From: an uncultured Bacteroidales bacterium
GTDB lineage: Bacteria > Bacteroidota > Bacteroidia > Bacteroidales > UBA932
DNA length: 64,000 nucleotides
Assembly (NCBI GenBank): GCA_945487035.1
Contig: CALYTI010000004.1
Location: 1 to 64,000 of the forward strand
Direction of reading: 5' to 3'
The notes under the pieces were generated by a model. The model was not told where the DNA came from. It searched no databases and saw nothing but the letters and a program-made list of their open reading frames with translations. Shown piece by piece: positions 46,748 through 60,062 of this stretch. The first letter of the stretch is position 1, and each line of letters begins with the position of its first letter. A program made the position numbers and the translations under genes.

Positions 46748-47799
46748 AGCCCCTCTTGCCGTGGTAGCCGTCTGCGCATCCCACGCGCTGCACGGTAAGT
46801 TGTTTGCTTACAGGGTCATATGTAACCAGATTGAAGGCGTCGGCATTCTCGCCGCTGCGGTCGCTGTCCAGCATATAGCGGTCCAGCTCTCCCGCCTTGT
46901 CCACCAGAATCTGCAGCTGGCGCCCGTGATTCTTCACATAGCCCACATAGTCATTGTGGTTATGGCCGCTGAGCCAGCATACGAAGGTACCTCCCTCATC
47001 TATAAACTTGTCCACCGGGTCGAAGGCGCAGTCGGGCATACTCTCGATCTGCACCGCTCCCGGGTTGGATGAGGCCGGATAATCCCTGCCGTCCGGAGTG
47101 AGGGCCGGATCGAAAGGTACCATACCGAACTCCGCAGGATAATGGGTAACTGTAATGACAGCGAGGCCAGCTTCCCTGGCAGAGGCCAAAGTGGCGGTAA
47201 ACCAGTCAGCCTGGGCATCGTCGTAATGGATGCAGTCCAACACAATCAGGCGGGTGGCGCTGCAAGGATAGTCTTTATAATAATAACAAGCTTGATAATC
47301 AGGCGACTGCGCATCATTAACCCCCGCAGGCTGGCACACTCCCCATCCGCTAATGGTAGGATGCTGAGGGTCCGGGCCCACGAAGAAGCGCGAGTAGGCT
47401 TCCTCCTTGGTGGCATCGTAAGGCTTGTCGGTCTGGGACCATAGCAGATGGCCCTTCCAGCAGTCGTGGTTGCCTATTGTGTTGAGGATGCGTCTGCCTC
47501 CGGGCACGCTTTCGAAAACATTTTCATCATCGTAATAGCACATCACTCCGTCTCCCGTGTGGATGGCGTCGTCCACATCGTGGCTGTCCATATATTCCAC
47601 TATTCTCTGAAGATGGAGCGCCGAGCCGTGAAGGTCGGAGAAATGAAGCAGCTGCAGGGGTCTGAGCTGCCCGGCGTCTGTGCCGTGGTTGCAGGCGGAT
47701 GCCGCGATGCAGGTGAGTGCAGGGCTAATGGCGGATGCAGGGCTAGTGGCGGATGCCGTAAGCAGGGCGGCGAGGCAAAGTCTTAGTGTCAAAAGCATA
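46722..47799 (-). CDS. Secreted metallophosphoesterase
   Basis: LLHFSDLHGSALHLQRI, IHTGDGVMCYY, TIGNHDCWKG, LSGHNHNDY. Start taken at MLLTLRLCLAALL; the longer ORF runs into the divergent gene. Confidence 0.85.
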
Positions 47800-47840
47800 A
47801 TATTTTTCTTATATACTGCAAATTTAAGGAATTGTATTCT

Positions 47841-47848
47841 TATTTTTG
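47841..47848 (+). promoter_or_regulatory. -7 box TATTTTTG
   Basis: TAnnTTTG match 6 nt before ATG 47854. Confidence 0.4.
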
Positions 47849-47853
47849 CAAAT

Positions 47854-49167
47854 ATGGAAAAAGAGATTCTGCAGATTCTTGCCGAGGAGATTGTTCCGGC
47901 AGAGGGTTGTACCGAACCGATTGCACTGGCATATGCCGCTGCGCTGGTTAGTGATGCACTCAACAGCAACAATAGCACCACCAGCACCAAAGCACCGTTA
48001 CTGGACAAGTGGCCGCAGATGGATGTGTATCTGTCCGGGAATATGATTAAGAACGTGAAGAGCGTACATATTCCGAATGCTGAAGGGAAGGTGGGTATTG
48101 AGACGGCAGTGGCGATGGGAGCCTTGCTGGGTTGCAGTGCCAAGAAGCTGATGGTGATTGCGGACGTGGACCACAGCCGGCTGGACGAAGTCTATCAGTA
48201 TGCAGAATCGGGACTTATCAAGGTGCATTTCCAGAAAGACTGTCCAAAGCTTTACATCCGCATCGAGGCGGAGGATGTGCTGGTTGAGATTACCGATTTC
48301 CATACTCACGTCAACAGGTACAGCCGGGCCGGAGTGTCACTGCTTTCGGAAAGCGATGCATCTTGTTCGGATAGCGTCAAGAAAGAGGAACTCACCGACC
48401 GCAGTTTCCTCACTATCGATAACATCTGTCACACTGCCGACACCATAGCACTGGAGAAAATCGAGCCCCTTTTCAACAAGGTCATAGAACTCAACACGGA
48501 GATTGCGCGCGAAGGTCTTCGCGGAGACTATGGAATCTCCATAGGCAAGACCATTCGCGAAGGAATAGATGAGGGAATCTACGGAGCGGATCTCAAGAAT
48601 ATGCTCTCCTCCTTTGCTGCAGCTGGCAGCGATGCCCGAATGAACGGTTGTCCTCTCCCGGTTATGACGACCAGCGGCAGCGGAAACCAGGGTATGACCT
48701 GTTCCCTGCCGATTATCGAGTTCTGCCGGATGCGCGATCTGCCTCACGAGAGACTCATCCGCGGGCTCTTCGTTTCCCACCTCATCACGATTCATATCAA
48801 GGAAGTAATAGGACGCCTTTCGGCATATTGCGGCGCTATGGCTGCGAGTGCTGGAGTGAGCGGCGCGCTGACCTATCTTGACGGAGGCGATGCCAAGCAG
48901 ATAAAAATGGCCGTAGAGACGACTCTGGCCACGGTTTCGGGAGTAATATGCGACGGAGCTAAGAGCAGCTGCGCAACTAAGATTGCCACCGGCATCAGCG
49001 CGGCGGTCGATGCTTTCGTTGCTGCCCGCAAGGGACGCGGACTGAGCTATGGCGAAGGCATTGTCGGCTGCGACATCGAGAAGACCATTGACCACGTCGG
49101 CACCCTCGGTTCCGACGGAATGCGCCTCACCGACGATGTCATCCTCGACATAATGCTTCACGAATAA
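47854..49167 (+). CDS. L-cysteine desulfidase / UPF0597 (serine dehydratase alpha-like) family
   Basis: EEIVPAEGCTEPIALAYAAALVSDAL; PVMTTSGSGNQGMTCSLPIIEF; CDGAKSSCATKIATGISAAVDAF. Confidence 0.9.
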   Translation: MEKEILQILAEEIVPAEGCTEPIALAYAAALVSDALNSNNSTTSTKAPLLDKWPQMDVYLSGNMIKNVKSVHIPNAEGKVGIETAVAMGALLGCSAKKLMVIADVDHSRLDEVYQYAESGLIKVHFQKDCPKLYIRIEAEDVLVEITDFHTHVNRYSRAGVSLLSESDASCSDSVKKEELTDRSFLTIDNICHTADTIALEKIEPLFNKVIELNTEIAREGLRGDYGISIGKTIREGIDEGIYGADLKNMLSSFAAAGSDARMNGCPLPVMTTSGSGNQGMTCSLPIIEFCRMRDLPHERLIRGLFVSHLITIHIKEVIGRLSAYCGAMAASAGVSGALTYLDGGDAKQIKMAVETTLATVSGVICDGAKSSCATKIATGISAAVDAFVAARKGRGLSYGEGIVGCDIEKTIDHVGTLGSDGMRLTDDVILDIMLHE

Positions 49168-49255
49168 ACTCTATCCTCCCATTCCGTACAGGAGAAGGGT
49201 CTCTGGTGTACAAACCGGGAGAGAACCTGGCCAATCGCGCCTCAGTACCTTCATC

Positions 49256-49450
49256 GTGCAATTTTTGCCTCATTTTTTGCTTTTGACTCGGTTTTTCTGC
49301 CCCAAAAGCAATTTTTGCCCTGTTTTTTGCACCGCGGGCAGGTTAGTGGTTTCCTGATGTGTAAGGTAAGGAGAGAAAAGTGCGTGAGAGGCCGATTTTG
49401 CTCCTGATGTGACACATTGGGAAACTTCGGAGAGACGGCAGGCAGCTGCC
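49256..49450 (-). repeat. 195-bp inverted repeat, right arm
   Basis: Reverse complement of 45430-45624; extends into an 18-bp perfect palindrome GGCAGGCAGCTGCCTGCC (49437-49454). Confidence 0.9.
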
Positions 49451-49503
49451 TGCCGGCGGTTATATGGGAGAAGAAGCGGGCTGCTACCAGCCGGCGGAGG
49501 GCT

Positions 49504-50103
49504 TCAAAGGAGGGCGGAGCGCAGGTCTGCGGCGAACTGGGCGGGGCCCCGGAAGAGTATGGCGGTCATTCCGACGGAGCGGGCGCCGTCAATGTTTTCG
49601 GGGCGGTCATCGGTGAAAAGGCACTCGGCAGGGTCCAGGGAGAACTTCTCGCAGAAACGGCGGAAAATCGCCGGGTCGGGTTTGATGAGCTTCTCTTCTG
49701 AAGAAATGAGGGTACCGTCCATCATCTGAAGAATATCGTATTTGTCCCTGACTTCATATACCGCCTCGCTCCAGTTGGTAAGGCCATAAATCCCGTAACC
49801 CTTGGCCCTGTACTCGTTGATAAGAGACCTCATCCCATCAATCTCACCTATAATGATTTCCATATGCCTGTCGTGGAACTGCTGCAGATGCCACGCAAAC
49901 TGAGGATACTTGGCCTGAAGTTCGGCAGTAAGCTCTGCCGTATTCTGTTCTCCCTTGTCAAGACGGTTCACAAAATGCTCCCTCTCGGTCATAGCAGCAA
50001 ACTGGAGCAAATCCTCCTCGCACCCGAAAAGCGAATAGAAAAACTTCTCTATATTGTAGTCCACCAGGACCTTGCCGAAATCAAAAACAAGATTCTTTAT
50101 CAT
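49504..50103 (-). CDS. HAD-family hydrolase
   Basis: MIKNLVFDFGKVLVDYN; YGIYGLTNWSEAVYEV; CLFTDDRPENIDGARSVGM. Confidence 0.9.
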   Translation of the reverse strand: MIKNLVFDFGKVLVDYNIEKFFYSLFGCEEDLLQFAAMTEREHFVNRLDKGEQNTAELTAELQAKYPQFAWHLQQFHDRHMEIIIGEIDGMRSLINEYRAKGYGIYGLTNWSEAVYEVRDKYDILQMMDGTLISSEEKLIKPDPAIFRRFCEKFSLDPAECLFTDDRPENIDGARSVGMTAILFRGPAQFAADLRSALL

Positions 50104-50110
50104 AAAAAAA

Positions 50111-50977
50111 CTATTGCTGGGCACCTCCTGCCAAATCCAGAATCTCAGCAGTAATCTTGGCCTGGCGTCCCTTGTTATACTCAAGTGTAAGTTCGGAAAG
50201 CATTTCGTTGCCGTTGTCGGTCGCTATCTGCATAGCAACGGTGCGCGCCGCGTGCTCGGCAGCATTGCTGTCAAGAAGCACGGAGTAAAGCTTGAGGCGG
50301 AGCACCTGAGGAAGCAATTGCTCGAAAAGTCTTTCCCTTCCAGGCTCAACAATATAGTCCTCATAAGTCTCTGCACCGTTGCCGCTGCTCAGGTCTGCAA
50401 GCAAAGAAGTATCGAAAGGCAGCAGGGTCTCGACTTGAGGCTTCTGGCTTGATGTCGAAACGAAATGGTTCCAAACCATTATCACTTTGGAAAAGCGGCC
50501 GTCAACATAGCCCTTAATCACCTTTTCTGCAAGTTCGCAGGCCTTTGCATAGCCAGGATGATGGGCCATCTCGCTCCAATCCCCCTCACTGGCTATGCCC
50601 GCCGCGGCAAAAGACTCGGCCATCTTCTTTCCTACGGCATAGAGCACAACCCCATCCTTTCCGCCACAGAGGTCAACCATTTTCAATGCTTTCTTGAAGA
50701 CATTGGCATTGAAGGCACCGCATAGCGAAGAGTTGGAACTGAATGCAATAATTGCAACAGGAAGCGACTCAGCCCCTTCCCTGCACAGGGCGGAGAGCGA
50801 AGACGGTTTGGCGATACGAAGGATGGAAGCGAGTTCCTGCTCATAGATGGCACAGCGCTCGGAGGCCTGCTGGGCCTTGTGAAGCTTGGTGGAGGCCACC
50901 ATCTTCATCGCCGAAGTAATCTTCAGCGTGCTGCGTACAGACGAAATGCGCCCCTTTATTTCCTTCAGCGAAGCCAT
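50111..50977 (-). CDS. atpG: ATP synthase F1 subunit gamma
   Basis: MASLKEIKGRISSVRSTLKITSAMKMVASTKLHKAQ; ATDNGNEMLSELTLEYNKGRQAKITAEILDLAGGAQ. Confidence 0.97.
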   Translation of the reverse strand: MASLKEIKGRISSVRSTLKITSAMKMVASTKLHKAQQASERCAIYEQELASILRIAKPSSLSALCREGAESLPVAIIAFSSNSSLCGAFNANVFKKALKMVDLCGGKDGVVLYAVGKKMAESFAAAGIASEGDWSEMAHHPGYAKACELAEKVIKGYVDGRFSKVIMVWNHFVSTSSQKPQVETLLPFDTSLLADLSSGNGAETYEDYIVEPGRERLFEQLLPQVLRLKLYSVLLDSNAAEHAARTVAMQIATDNGNEMLSELTLEYNKGRQAKITAEILDLAGGAQQ

Positions 50978-50978
50978 A

Positions 50979-52559
50979 TCACTTCAGTGAACTGCAAACT
51001 ATTTCGGCTACTTCTTCTATTACTTTTGCCTGTTCATCGCCCAGCACTCCGGCGGCAAGGGCATCCAGCACATCGGAGTGGGAAGCCCTCATAGTCCCGA
51101 GGAAGCGGCTCTGGAACTCGGCAACCTTGTCAATGGCTATGGACGACATCAGGGCGTGGGTGCCGCAGTACAGCACTGCCACCTGCTCGCCCACAGGCAT
51201 AGGGGAATACTGGCTCTGAATCAGGAGCTGATTGTTCTTGCGGCCCTTGTCAAGCGCCATTTCCGTCACCTTGTCCATATCGGAGGAGAACTTGGAGAAG
51301 GACTCGAGCTCGTTGTACTGGGCCTGGTCCATCTTGAGGGTTCCGGCAACCTTCTTCATGGACTTCACCTGGGCGGCACCTCCCACACGGGAAACGGAAA
51401 TGCCCACGTTGATTGCAGGGCGGAAACCCTGGTTGAAGAGGGAGGACTCCAGATATATCTGACCGTCGGTGATGGAAATCACATTGGTCGGAATGTAGGC
51501 AGACACGTCGCCCGCCTGGGTTTCGATGATAGGAAGTGCGGTAAGCGAGCCTCCTGCCTTCACCTTGCCCTTCAGAGACTCCGGCAGGTCATTCATCTGC
51601 TCGGCGACCTCCTGCTGGGAAATGATTTTCGCGGCCCTTTCCAGAAGGCGGGAGTGAAGATAGAACACATCTCCCGGATAGGCCTCACGGCCGGAAGGAC
51701 GGCGGAGAATAAGGGAAACCTCGCGGTAGGCCACGGCCTGCTTCGAAAGGTCGTCGTAAACCACCAGCGCGTGCCTTCCCGTATCGCGGAAATATTCGCC
51801 TATGGCGGCACCGGCAAAAGGGGCATAATACTGCACCGCAGCAGGGTCGGCGGCAGTAGCAGAAACCACTATGGTATAGTCCATTGCGCCCTTGCTGCGA
51901 AGGGTCTCGACTATGTTGGCAACGGTGGAACCTTTCTGCCCAACGGCAACATAGATGCAATAGACAGGCTCTCCCTTGAGATAGTTGTCCCTCTGGTTGA
52001 TGATGGTATCGAGAGCAACTGCGGTCTTGCCGGTCTGGCGGTCGCCGATAATGAGCTCGCGCTGTCCCCTTCCGATAGGAATCATCGCATCCACGCTCTT
52101 CAGACCGGTCTGAAGCGGCTCGTTTACAGGCTGACGGAAGATAACTCCCGGAGCCTTGCGTTCCAGAGGCATCTCACACAATTCACCTTCGATTTGCCCG
52201 AGACCGTCGAGAGGGTTGCCAAGAGGGTCCACCACGCGGCCAACCATCTGCTCTCCTACCCGGATGGAAGCAATACGTCCCGTTCGGGATACCCGCATAC
52301 CTTCCACTATCTGGTCGGTAGGTCCGAGCAGCACCGCTCCGACATTATCCTCCTCAAGGTTCATAGCCACCGCCATCACCCCGTTCTCGAACTTGAGCAG
52401 CTCGCCGGCTTCACAGCAGGCAAGACCATAGATACGGGCGACACCGTCGCTCACCTGCAGCACATAGCCCGTTTCTTCCCAATGGAGGGAATCATCGATG
52501 TTTTTGAGCTGCTCCAGAAGGATTTCCGAAATTTCACTTGGTCTGATTATCTGCGCCAT
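50979..52559 (-). CDS. atpA: ATP synthase F1 subunit alpha
   Basis: [26 protein letters not shown]. Confidence 0.98.
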   Translation of the reverse strand: MAQIIRPSEISEILLEQLKNIDDSLHWEETGYVLQVSDGVARIYGLACCEAGELLKFENGVMAVAMNLEEDNVGAVLLGPTDQIVEGMRVSRTGRIASIRVGEQMVGRVVDPLGNPLDGLGQIEGELCEMPLERKAPGVIFRQPVNEPLQTGLKSVDAMIPIGRGQRELIIGDRQTGKTAVALDTIINQRDNYLKGEPVYCIYVAVGQKGSTVANIVETLRSKGAMDYTIVVSATAADPAAVQYYAPFAGAAIGEYFRDTGRHALVVYDDLSKQAVAYREVSLILRRPSGREAYPGDVFYLHSRLLERAAKIISQQEVAEQMNDLPESLKGKVKAGGSLTALPIIETQAGDVSAYIPTNVISITDGQIYLESSLFNQGFRPAINVGISVSRVGGAAQVKSMKKVAGTLKMDQAQYNELESFSKFSSDMDKVTEMALDKGRKNNQLLIQSQYSPMPVGEQVAVLYCGTHALMSSIAIDKVAEFQSRFLGTMRASHSDVLDALAAGVLGDEQAKVIEEVAEIVCSSLK

Positions 52560-53035
52560 TATACTATGCGTTTGTTCAATTCATCAAGCCTTCGGCGGAT
52601 ATTCTCCAGATGGCTCCTGGCACTTGCGTCCAGGACCCTGTCATCCACCTCCAGCACAAATCCCCCTATAAGGTCGGGGTCAACCTTTGTAGTGAAGATC
52701 ATCCTGCCGGCAATTGCTTTGCCGAGAGCCTCGCGCAACTTGGTTTCCAGCTCCGGAGCAGGGACTGCCGAAATCAGCCTTGCCCTGACAACCCCGTTCT
52801 GTGCGTAATATTGTTCAACAAAGCTGCGGAGTATGTATTTCACATAAGGGAGCCTTCCGTTCTTGCGAAGCAGGACCACCAGCCTCTGGAGTTCGTCCTC
52901 CAGCGGCTCGCAGACGCTGTCCGGATTCTCCAGCAGCGCAGTGGCCTGGGCACAGACGCGCTCGCCGCCTCCGGTCTGGCGTACCAGTTCCAGAAGCGCC
53001 TTTGCGTACCTTTTCGAAATGGCTCCGGTATTCAT
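52559..53035 (-). CDS. atpH: ATP synthase F1 subunit delta
   Basis: [46 protein letters not shown]. Confidence 0.93.
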   Translation of the reverse strand: MNTGAISKRYAKALLELVRQTGGGERVCAQATALLENPDSVCEPLEDELQRLVVLLRKNGRLPYVKYILRSFVEQYYAQNGVVRARLISAVPAPELETKLREALGKAIAGRMIFTTKVDPDLIGGFVLEVDDRVLDASARSHLENIRRRLDELNKRIV

Positions 53036-53038
53036 ATT

Positions 53039-53545
53039 CTAACTTTGCCGTTCAATCTTTCTTACCTCATCCACGAGAGTGTTCAGATAGTCCTTCTGGG
53101 CCTGGTCGGAGGAGAGCTCCTTGCGCACAACCTTCTCCGCAATACTTACGGAGATGCTTGCCACCTCCCTGCGGAGCTCGCGCATAACGCCTTCCCTCTC
53201 GGCCTGAATCTGAGCCCTGGCGTTTTCTATCAGCTTTGCAGCCTCGTCCTGAGCCTGCAGCTTTGCTTTTGCCACTATCTGTTCACTCTGAGCGGAAGCC
53301 TCCTTGAGAATGGCAGCCTGCTTTTCCTTTGTTTCCTTGAGCATAAGCTCACATCTGGTGGAAAGCTCTTCGAACTGTTTCTCGGCTTCTTCCGCTTTGC
53401 GCAGTCCCTCTGCAATCTTGTCGGCCCTCTTCCCGGCCATTCCCGTAATCACAGGGAAGCCGAACTTCGCCACAATGAAGAACACGATGGCGAAAATCAG
53501 CGTCATCCAGAAGATGAGACCGAAATCAGGAGTAATGAGAGACAT
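53039..53545 (-). CDS. atpF: ATP synthase F0 subunit b
   Basis: PDFGLIFWMTLIFAIVFFIVAKFGFPVI; coiled-coil. Confidence 0.95.
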   Translation of the reverse strand: MSLITPDFGLIFWMTLIFAIVFFIVAKFGFPVITGMAGKRADKIAEGLRKAEEAEKQFEELSTRCELMLKETKEKQAAILKEASAQSEQIVAKAKLQAQDEAAKLIENARAQIQAEREGVMRELRREVASISVSIAEKVVRKELSSDQAQKDYLNTLVDEVRKIERQS

Positions 53546-53551
53546 AGCCTT

Positions 53552-53806
53552 TTATCCGAGAATACCGAGCAGGCAGACGAGGATTGCGAAAAGGCAGGCA
53601 CCCTCGACGAGCGCACCGATGATGATGGCGATAAGCTGGTACTTGCCCGCATATTCAGGCTGGCGTGCGCCGGCCTCAAGTGCGGACTTACCGATTTTTG
53701 AGATACCGAAAGCGGCTGCAAAGGCTGCCACTGCCGCTGCGATTGCAATACCTGCTTTTCCGAGAGCTGCGCCTGCAGCTGCCTGAAGAATCATTGTGAG
53801 TAACAT
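53552..53806 (-). CDS. atpE: ATP synthase F0 subunit c
   Basis: 84-aa hairpin; GISKIGKSALEAGARQPEYAG; ALVEGACLFAILVCLL. Confidence 0.96.
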   Translation of the reverse strand: MLLTMILQAAAGAALGKAGIAIAAAVAAFAAAFGISKIGKSALEAGARQPEYAGKYQLIAIIIGALVEGACLFAILVCLLGILG

Positions 53807-53831
53807 AATCTTGCTATATTAATTGTTTATA

Positions 53832-54865
53832 CTATTCGTGTTGCGGATGCTGCCGCGACATTCCTATGAATACGCTGGAGAGCATCGTGAAGACATAAGC
53901 CTGGATGAATGAAACGAGCAGTTCGAGCACGTCCATAAACACTCCGAAGACTACGGACAGGACTCCGAGCCCGCCGTTGAGGGCAGCGCCCAGCTCCGCA
54001 GTAAGGAAGACCACCGCGATGACGCCGAGCAGCATTATGTGGCCTGCCAGCATATTGGCAAAGAGCCTGACCATAAGGCTGAAAGGCTTGGTGAACATAC
54101 CTATGATTTCAATCAACGGCATCAGAGGAAGCGGGACCTTGAGCCAGGTCGGCACCTCCGGCCAAAGTATATCCTTCCAGTAGTGTTTGTTGCCGAAGAG
54201 GTTGACGGCAAGGAAGGTGAAAATTGCCATACAGAAGGTGACGGCAATGTTGCCTGTGGTGTTCGCACCTCCCGGGAAGAACGGGAATATTCCCATCAGG
54301 TTGTTGATGAGTATGAAGAAGAATGCGGTCAGAAGATACGGGGAATAGCGGCGGTAATCCTCTCCCACGCAAGGCTTGATTACATCGTCTTCTATCATCA
54401 TAATAATCATTTCCATAACTCCGGGCAGGCCCCTCGGAGCCTCCTTCAGGCCGTCGTGCCTGCGGTACCAGCGCGCCGTGCCCAGCACCAGCAGGATGAG
54501 AATCAGGCCGTTGATCAGCAGGCCCAGGGCGTTCTTGGTAAAGCTCAAATCCAGAGGCCGCACCAGAGTGCCGTCCGGCTGAATCTCTGCCACCTTGCCG
54601 TTCTCATCGTAGGTGAAACCGTCCCAAGGCTCCCCGTGCGCAAGGTGCGACGAGCTGAAAGCATGCCAGCCCGTGGTTTTGCTTCTTACGATAATGGGAA
54701 GGGGTATGGAGATATGGTGCCCGCCTACCGTGGTGATATGCCACTCGTAGGCATCGGAGATATGGCCGAAGATATAAGCGTTCACATCCAGCTCCTCCGC
54801 CCGGGCGCCCGCAGGCGTCAGAAGCAGCAGAGCCAGAGCTCCGAGCACTATGCGCATCAACTTCT

Positions 54866-54884
<19 letters not shown>
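53832..54884 (-). CDS. atpB: ATP synthase F0 subunit a
   Basis: FTKPFSLMVRLFANMLAGHIMLLGV; long periplasmic N-terminus as in Bacteroidetes. Confidence 0.95.
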
Positions 54885-57337
<2,453 letters not shown>

Positions 57338-57399
57338 TGCTATATGGTATTAGGTCTTGCGGATACAAAGTTAACAATTTTAATTTTGAAAAAAAGTTG

Positions 57400-57407
57400 T
57401 ACCTTTG
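57400..57407 (+). promoter_or_regulatory. -7 box TACCTTTG upstream of guaB
   Basis: TAnnTTTG match 20 nt before ATG 57427; upstream TTTG is at a non-canonical 11-nt spacing. Confidence 0.45.
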
Positions 57408-57426
57408 CGTTGCAAATTTTTCAACT

Positions 57427-58515
57427 ATGTCGTTTGCCGAAGAAAAAATCATTCAGGAAGGCTTGACCTTCGATGATGTCCTTCTGGTCCCGGCGTTTTC
57501 GGAAGTTCTTCCGAAGGAAGTGGACCTGAAAACCAATTTTTCCCGAAACATAACTCTCGACATACCGCTAGTGTCCGCAGCTATGGATACAGTGACTGAA
57601 GCGCCGATGGCCAAAGCTCTCGCAAGAGAAGGAGGTATCGGCGTTATTCATAAGAATATGCCGATAGAAGCCCAGGCGGCCCAGGTGGCCGATGTCAAGG
57701 CCGAAGGCCTGAAGGTAGCTGCCGGCATAGGCATTACCTCCAATGCCCTCGAAAGGGTGGAAGCCATGGTGGCCGCGGGAGTGGATGCCGTAGTGCTTGA
57801 CTGCGCACACGGGCATTCCCTCAATGTCGGCACCCTGTTGCGCAAAATCAAGCAGACCTGGCAGGGACTGGATGTGGTGGTAGGCAATATTGCAACCGCT
57901 GATGCGGCGCGCTACCTCATCGAAGGCGGAGCCGATGCGATTAAGGTGGGAATAGGACCGGGCTCAATCTGTACCACCCGCATCGTGGCGGGAGTGGGAG
58001 TTCCCCAACTTTCGGCGATTTATGAATGCTCGCGCGTGGCTGCCGAAGCGGGAGTGCCGGTAATAGGCGACGGAGGACTGCGGTACTCAGGCGATGTGGT
58101 CAAGGCCCTTGCCGCCGGCGCTGACTGCGTGATGTGCGGCTCAATGTTTGCGGGCACCGACGAGGCGCCGGGAGTGACCATAAGCGCCGGCGGCAAGAAA
58201 TACAAGGCTTACCGCGGAATGGGCTCCATCGACGCGATGTTTGCCGGTTCTTCGGACAGATATTTCCAGGGAGATACAAAAGACGAAAAGAAACTCGTAC
58301 CTGAAGGCATTGTGGGACGCGTTGCCTACAAGGGACCGGTGGGCGCAATCATATATCAGATGCTGGGCGGCCTGCGCTCGGGAATGGGCTACTGCGGTGC
58401 CCGTGACCTCCAGGCTCTCAAGCAGGCCCGCTTCGTACGCATCACGGCCTCCGGAATGGCGGAGAGCCACCCTCACGACATCACTATAACGAAAGAAGCA
58501 CCAAACTACAGATGA
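57427..58515 (+). CDS. guaB: IMP dehydrogenase lacking the CBS/Bateman module
   Basis: [53 protein letters not shown]. Only 362 aa; catalytic barrel continuous across [30 protein letters not shown]. Confidence 0.95.
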   Translation: MSFAEEKIIQEGLTFDDVLLVPAFSEVLPKEVDLKTNFSRNITLDIPLVSAAMDTVTEAPMAKALAREGGIGVIHKNMPIEAQAAQVADVKAEGLKVAAGIGITSNALERVEAMVAAGVDAVVLDCAHGHSLNVGTLLRKIKQTWQGLDVVVGNIATADAARYLIEGGADAIKVGIGPGSICTTRIVAGVGVPQLSAIYECSRVAAEAGVPVIGDGGLRYSGDVVKALAAGADCVMCGSMFAGTDEAPGVTISAGGKKYKAYRGMGSIDAMFAGSSDRYFQGDTKDEKKLVPEGIVGRVAYKGPVGAIIYQMLGGLRSGMGYCGARDLQALKQARFVRITASGMAESHPHDITITKEAPNYR

Positions 58516-60038
58516 CAGAGAAGATTCTGATACTGGATTTCGGATCCCAATACACCCAGCTGATTGCACGGCGAGTGCGCGAAATAGGTGTTTACAGCGA
58601 GATTCATCCTTTCAACAGAATACCTGCCCCCGATGAGTCCGTGCGCGGAGTCATCCTTTCCGGCAGTCCCGCTTCCGTAAGGGATGCCGACGCCCCCCAG
58701 CCCGAGCTCGGCGCAATACGCGGCAAACTTCCTATTCTCGGGATATGCTACGGAGCGCAGTGGCTTGCGCAAAGCGGAGGCGGCAGCGTGGAGAAGTCGG
58801 ATACCCGCGAATACGGCAGAGCAATATTTTCCGTCAGGGAAGATGATCCGCTGACCTGCGGGCTCACGGAGCAGTCCGTAGTCTGGATGAGCCACGGAGA
58901 TACCATTACCCGCCTTCCTGCGGGCGCAAGGGTTATAGGCTCCACGGATTCGGTTCATAATGCGGCTTACCGCTTCGTGGATGAGCCTACCTGGGCCATA
59001 CAGTTCCACCCGGAAGTGCATCACAGCGAATGCGGAACCGCGCTTCTGCGCAACTTCGTGCTCGGCATCTGCGGCTGCAGGGGCGACTGGACTGCAGAGA
59101 GTTTCGTCGAATCTACAGTCGCTCAGCTTCGCTCCCGGCTCGGGGACGACAAAGTCATACTCGGCCTTTCCGGCGGCGTGGATTCCAGCGTGGCTGCCCT
59201 GCTGCTGCACAGGGCCATAGGCAGCCGCCTGCACTGCATCTTCGTGGACAGCGGCCTGCTTCGCAAGGGCGAATACGGCGAGGTACTCTCTTCTTACGAG
59301 GGTATGGGGCTGAATGTCATTGCGGTGGATGCTCACGAGCGTTTCTTTGCAGACCTGGCGGGCGTGACCGATCCTGAGAGCAAGCGCAAAAGGGTGGGCA
59401 AGGCCTTCGTGGACGTATTCGACAGCGAGGCGCGAAAGCTCAGCGATGTGCGCTGGCTTGCACAGGGAACCATATATCCCGATGTAATAGAATCCTCCTG
59501 CGTAGGAGGGCCATCGGCCACCATCAAGAGCCACCACAACGTGGGAGGCCTGCCCAAGGAAATGAACCTGAAGGTGGTGGAGCCTCTCCGGCTGCTCTTC
59601 AAGGACGAGGTCCGGAAGGTCGGCGCGGCACTCGGGCTGGATCCGAAAATTCTCGGGCGCCATCCTTTCCCGGGACCTGGGCTGAGCATACGCGTGCTCG
59701 GTGAGGTGACACCGGAAAAGGTAGCTATAGCCCAGGAGGCGGATGCGATTTTCATAGGCAAGCTCCGCGAATGGGGCCTGTATGACAAGATATGGCAGGC
59801 GGGCACCATCCTGCTTCCCGTGCAAAGCGTGGGAGTGATGGGTGATGAACGCACCTACGAGCGCACGGCAGCTCTGAGAGCCGTGACATCAGTGGACGGA
59901 ATGACAGCGGACTGGGCCCGTCTTCCTTATGATTTCCTTGCCGAAGTATCCAACGAAATCATACGCAAGGTCAAAGGAATCAACAGGGTTGTCTATGACA
60001 TCTGTTCCAAACCACCTGCAACTATCGAGTGGGAATAA
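58512..60038 (+). CDS. guaA: GMP synthase (glutamine-hydrolysing)
   Basis: [59 protein letters not shown]. Confidence 0.98.
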   Translation: MTEKILILDFGSQYTQLIARRVREIGVYSEIHPFNRIPAPDESVRGVILSGSPASVRDADAPQPELGAIRGKLPILGICYGAQWLAQSGGGSVEKSDTREYGRAIFSVREDDPLTCGLTEQSVVWMSHGDTITRLPAGARVIGSTDSVHNAAYRFVDEPTWAIQFHPEVHHSECGTALLRNFVLGICGCRGDWTAESFVESTVAQLRSRLGDDKVILGLSGGVDSSVAALLLHRAIGSRLHCIFVDSGLLRKGEYGEVLSSYEGMGLNVIAVDAHERFFADLAGVTDPESKRKRVGKAFVDVFDSEARKLSDVRWLAQGTIYPDVIESSCVGGPSATIKSHHNVGGLPKEMNLKVVEPLRLLFKDEVRKVGAALGLDPKILGRHPFPGPGLSIRVLGEVTPEKVAIAQEADAIFIGKLREWGLYDKIWQAGTILLPVQSVGVMGDERTYERTAALRAVTSVDGMTADWARLPYDFLAEVSNEIIRKVKGINRVVYDICSKPPATIEWE

Positions 60039-60062
60039 CTCATTTTCAATAAACAAGTTAGT

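Noticed and set aside
47800-48143. N-terminal extension of the metallophosphoesterase ORF
   Set aside because: It runs antisense through the start of the divergent desulfidase gene; a signal-peptide start MLLTLRLCLAALL at 47799 is more likely.
51078-53701. Long plus-strand ORFs (576 and 363 aa) across the ATP synthase operon
   Set aside because: Antisense to atpA/atpH/atpF with canonical protein sequence on the minus strand; treated as shadow ORFs.
53552-53806. Possible Na+-dependent ATP synthase c-ring in an anaerobe
   Set aside because: The essential Glu is followed by Gly-Ala (VEGACLF) rather than the Ser/Thr Na+ ligand and the helix-1 Gln was not found; it looks like an H+ type.
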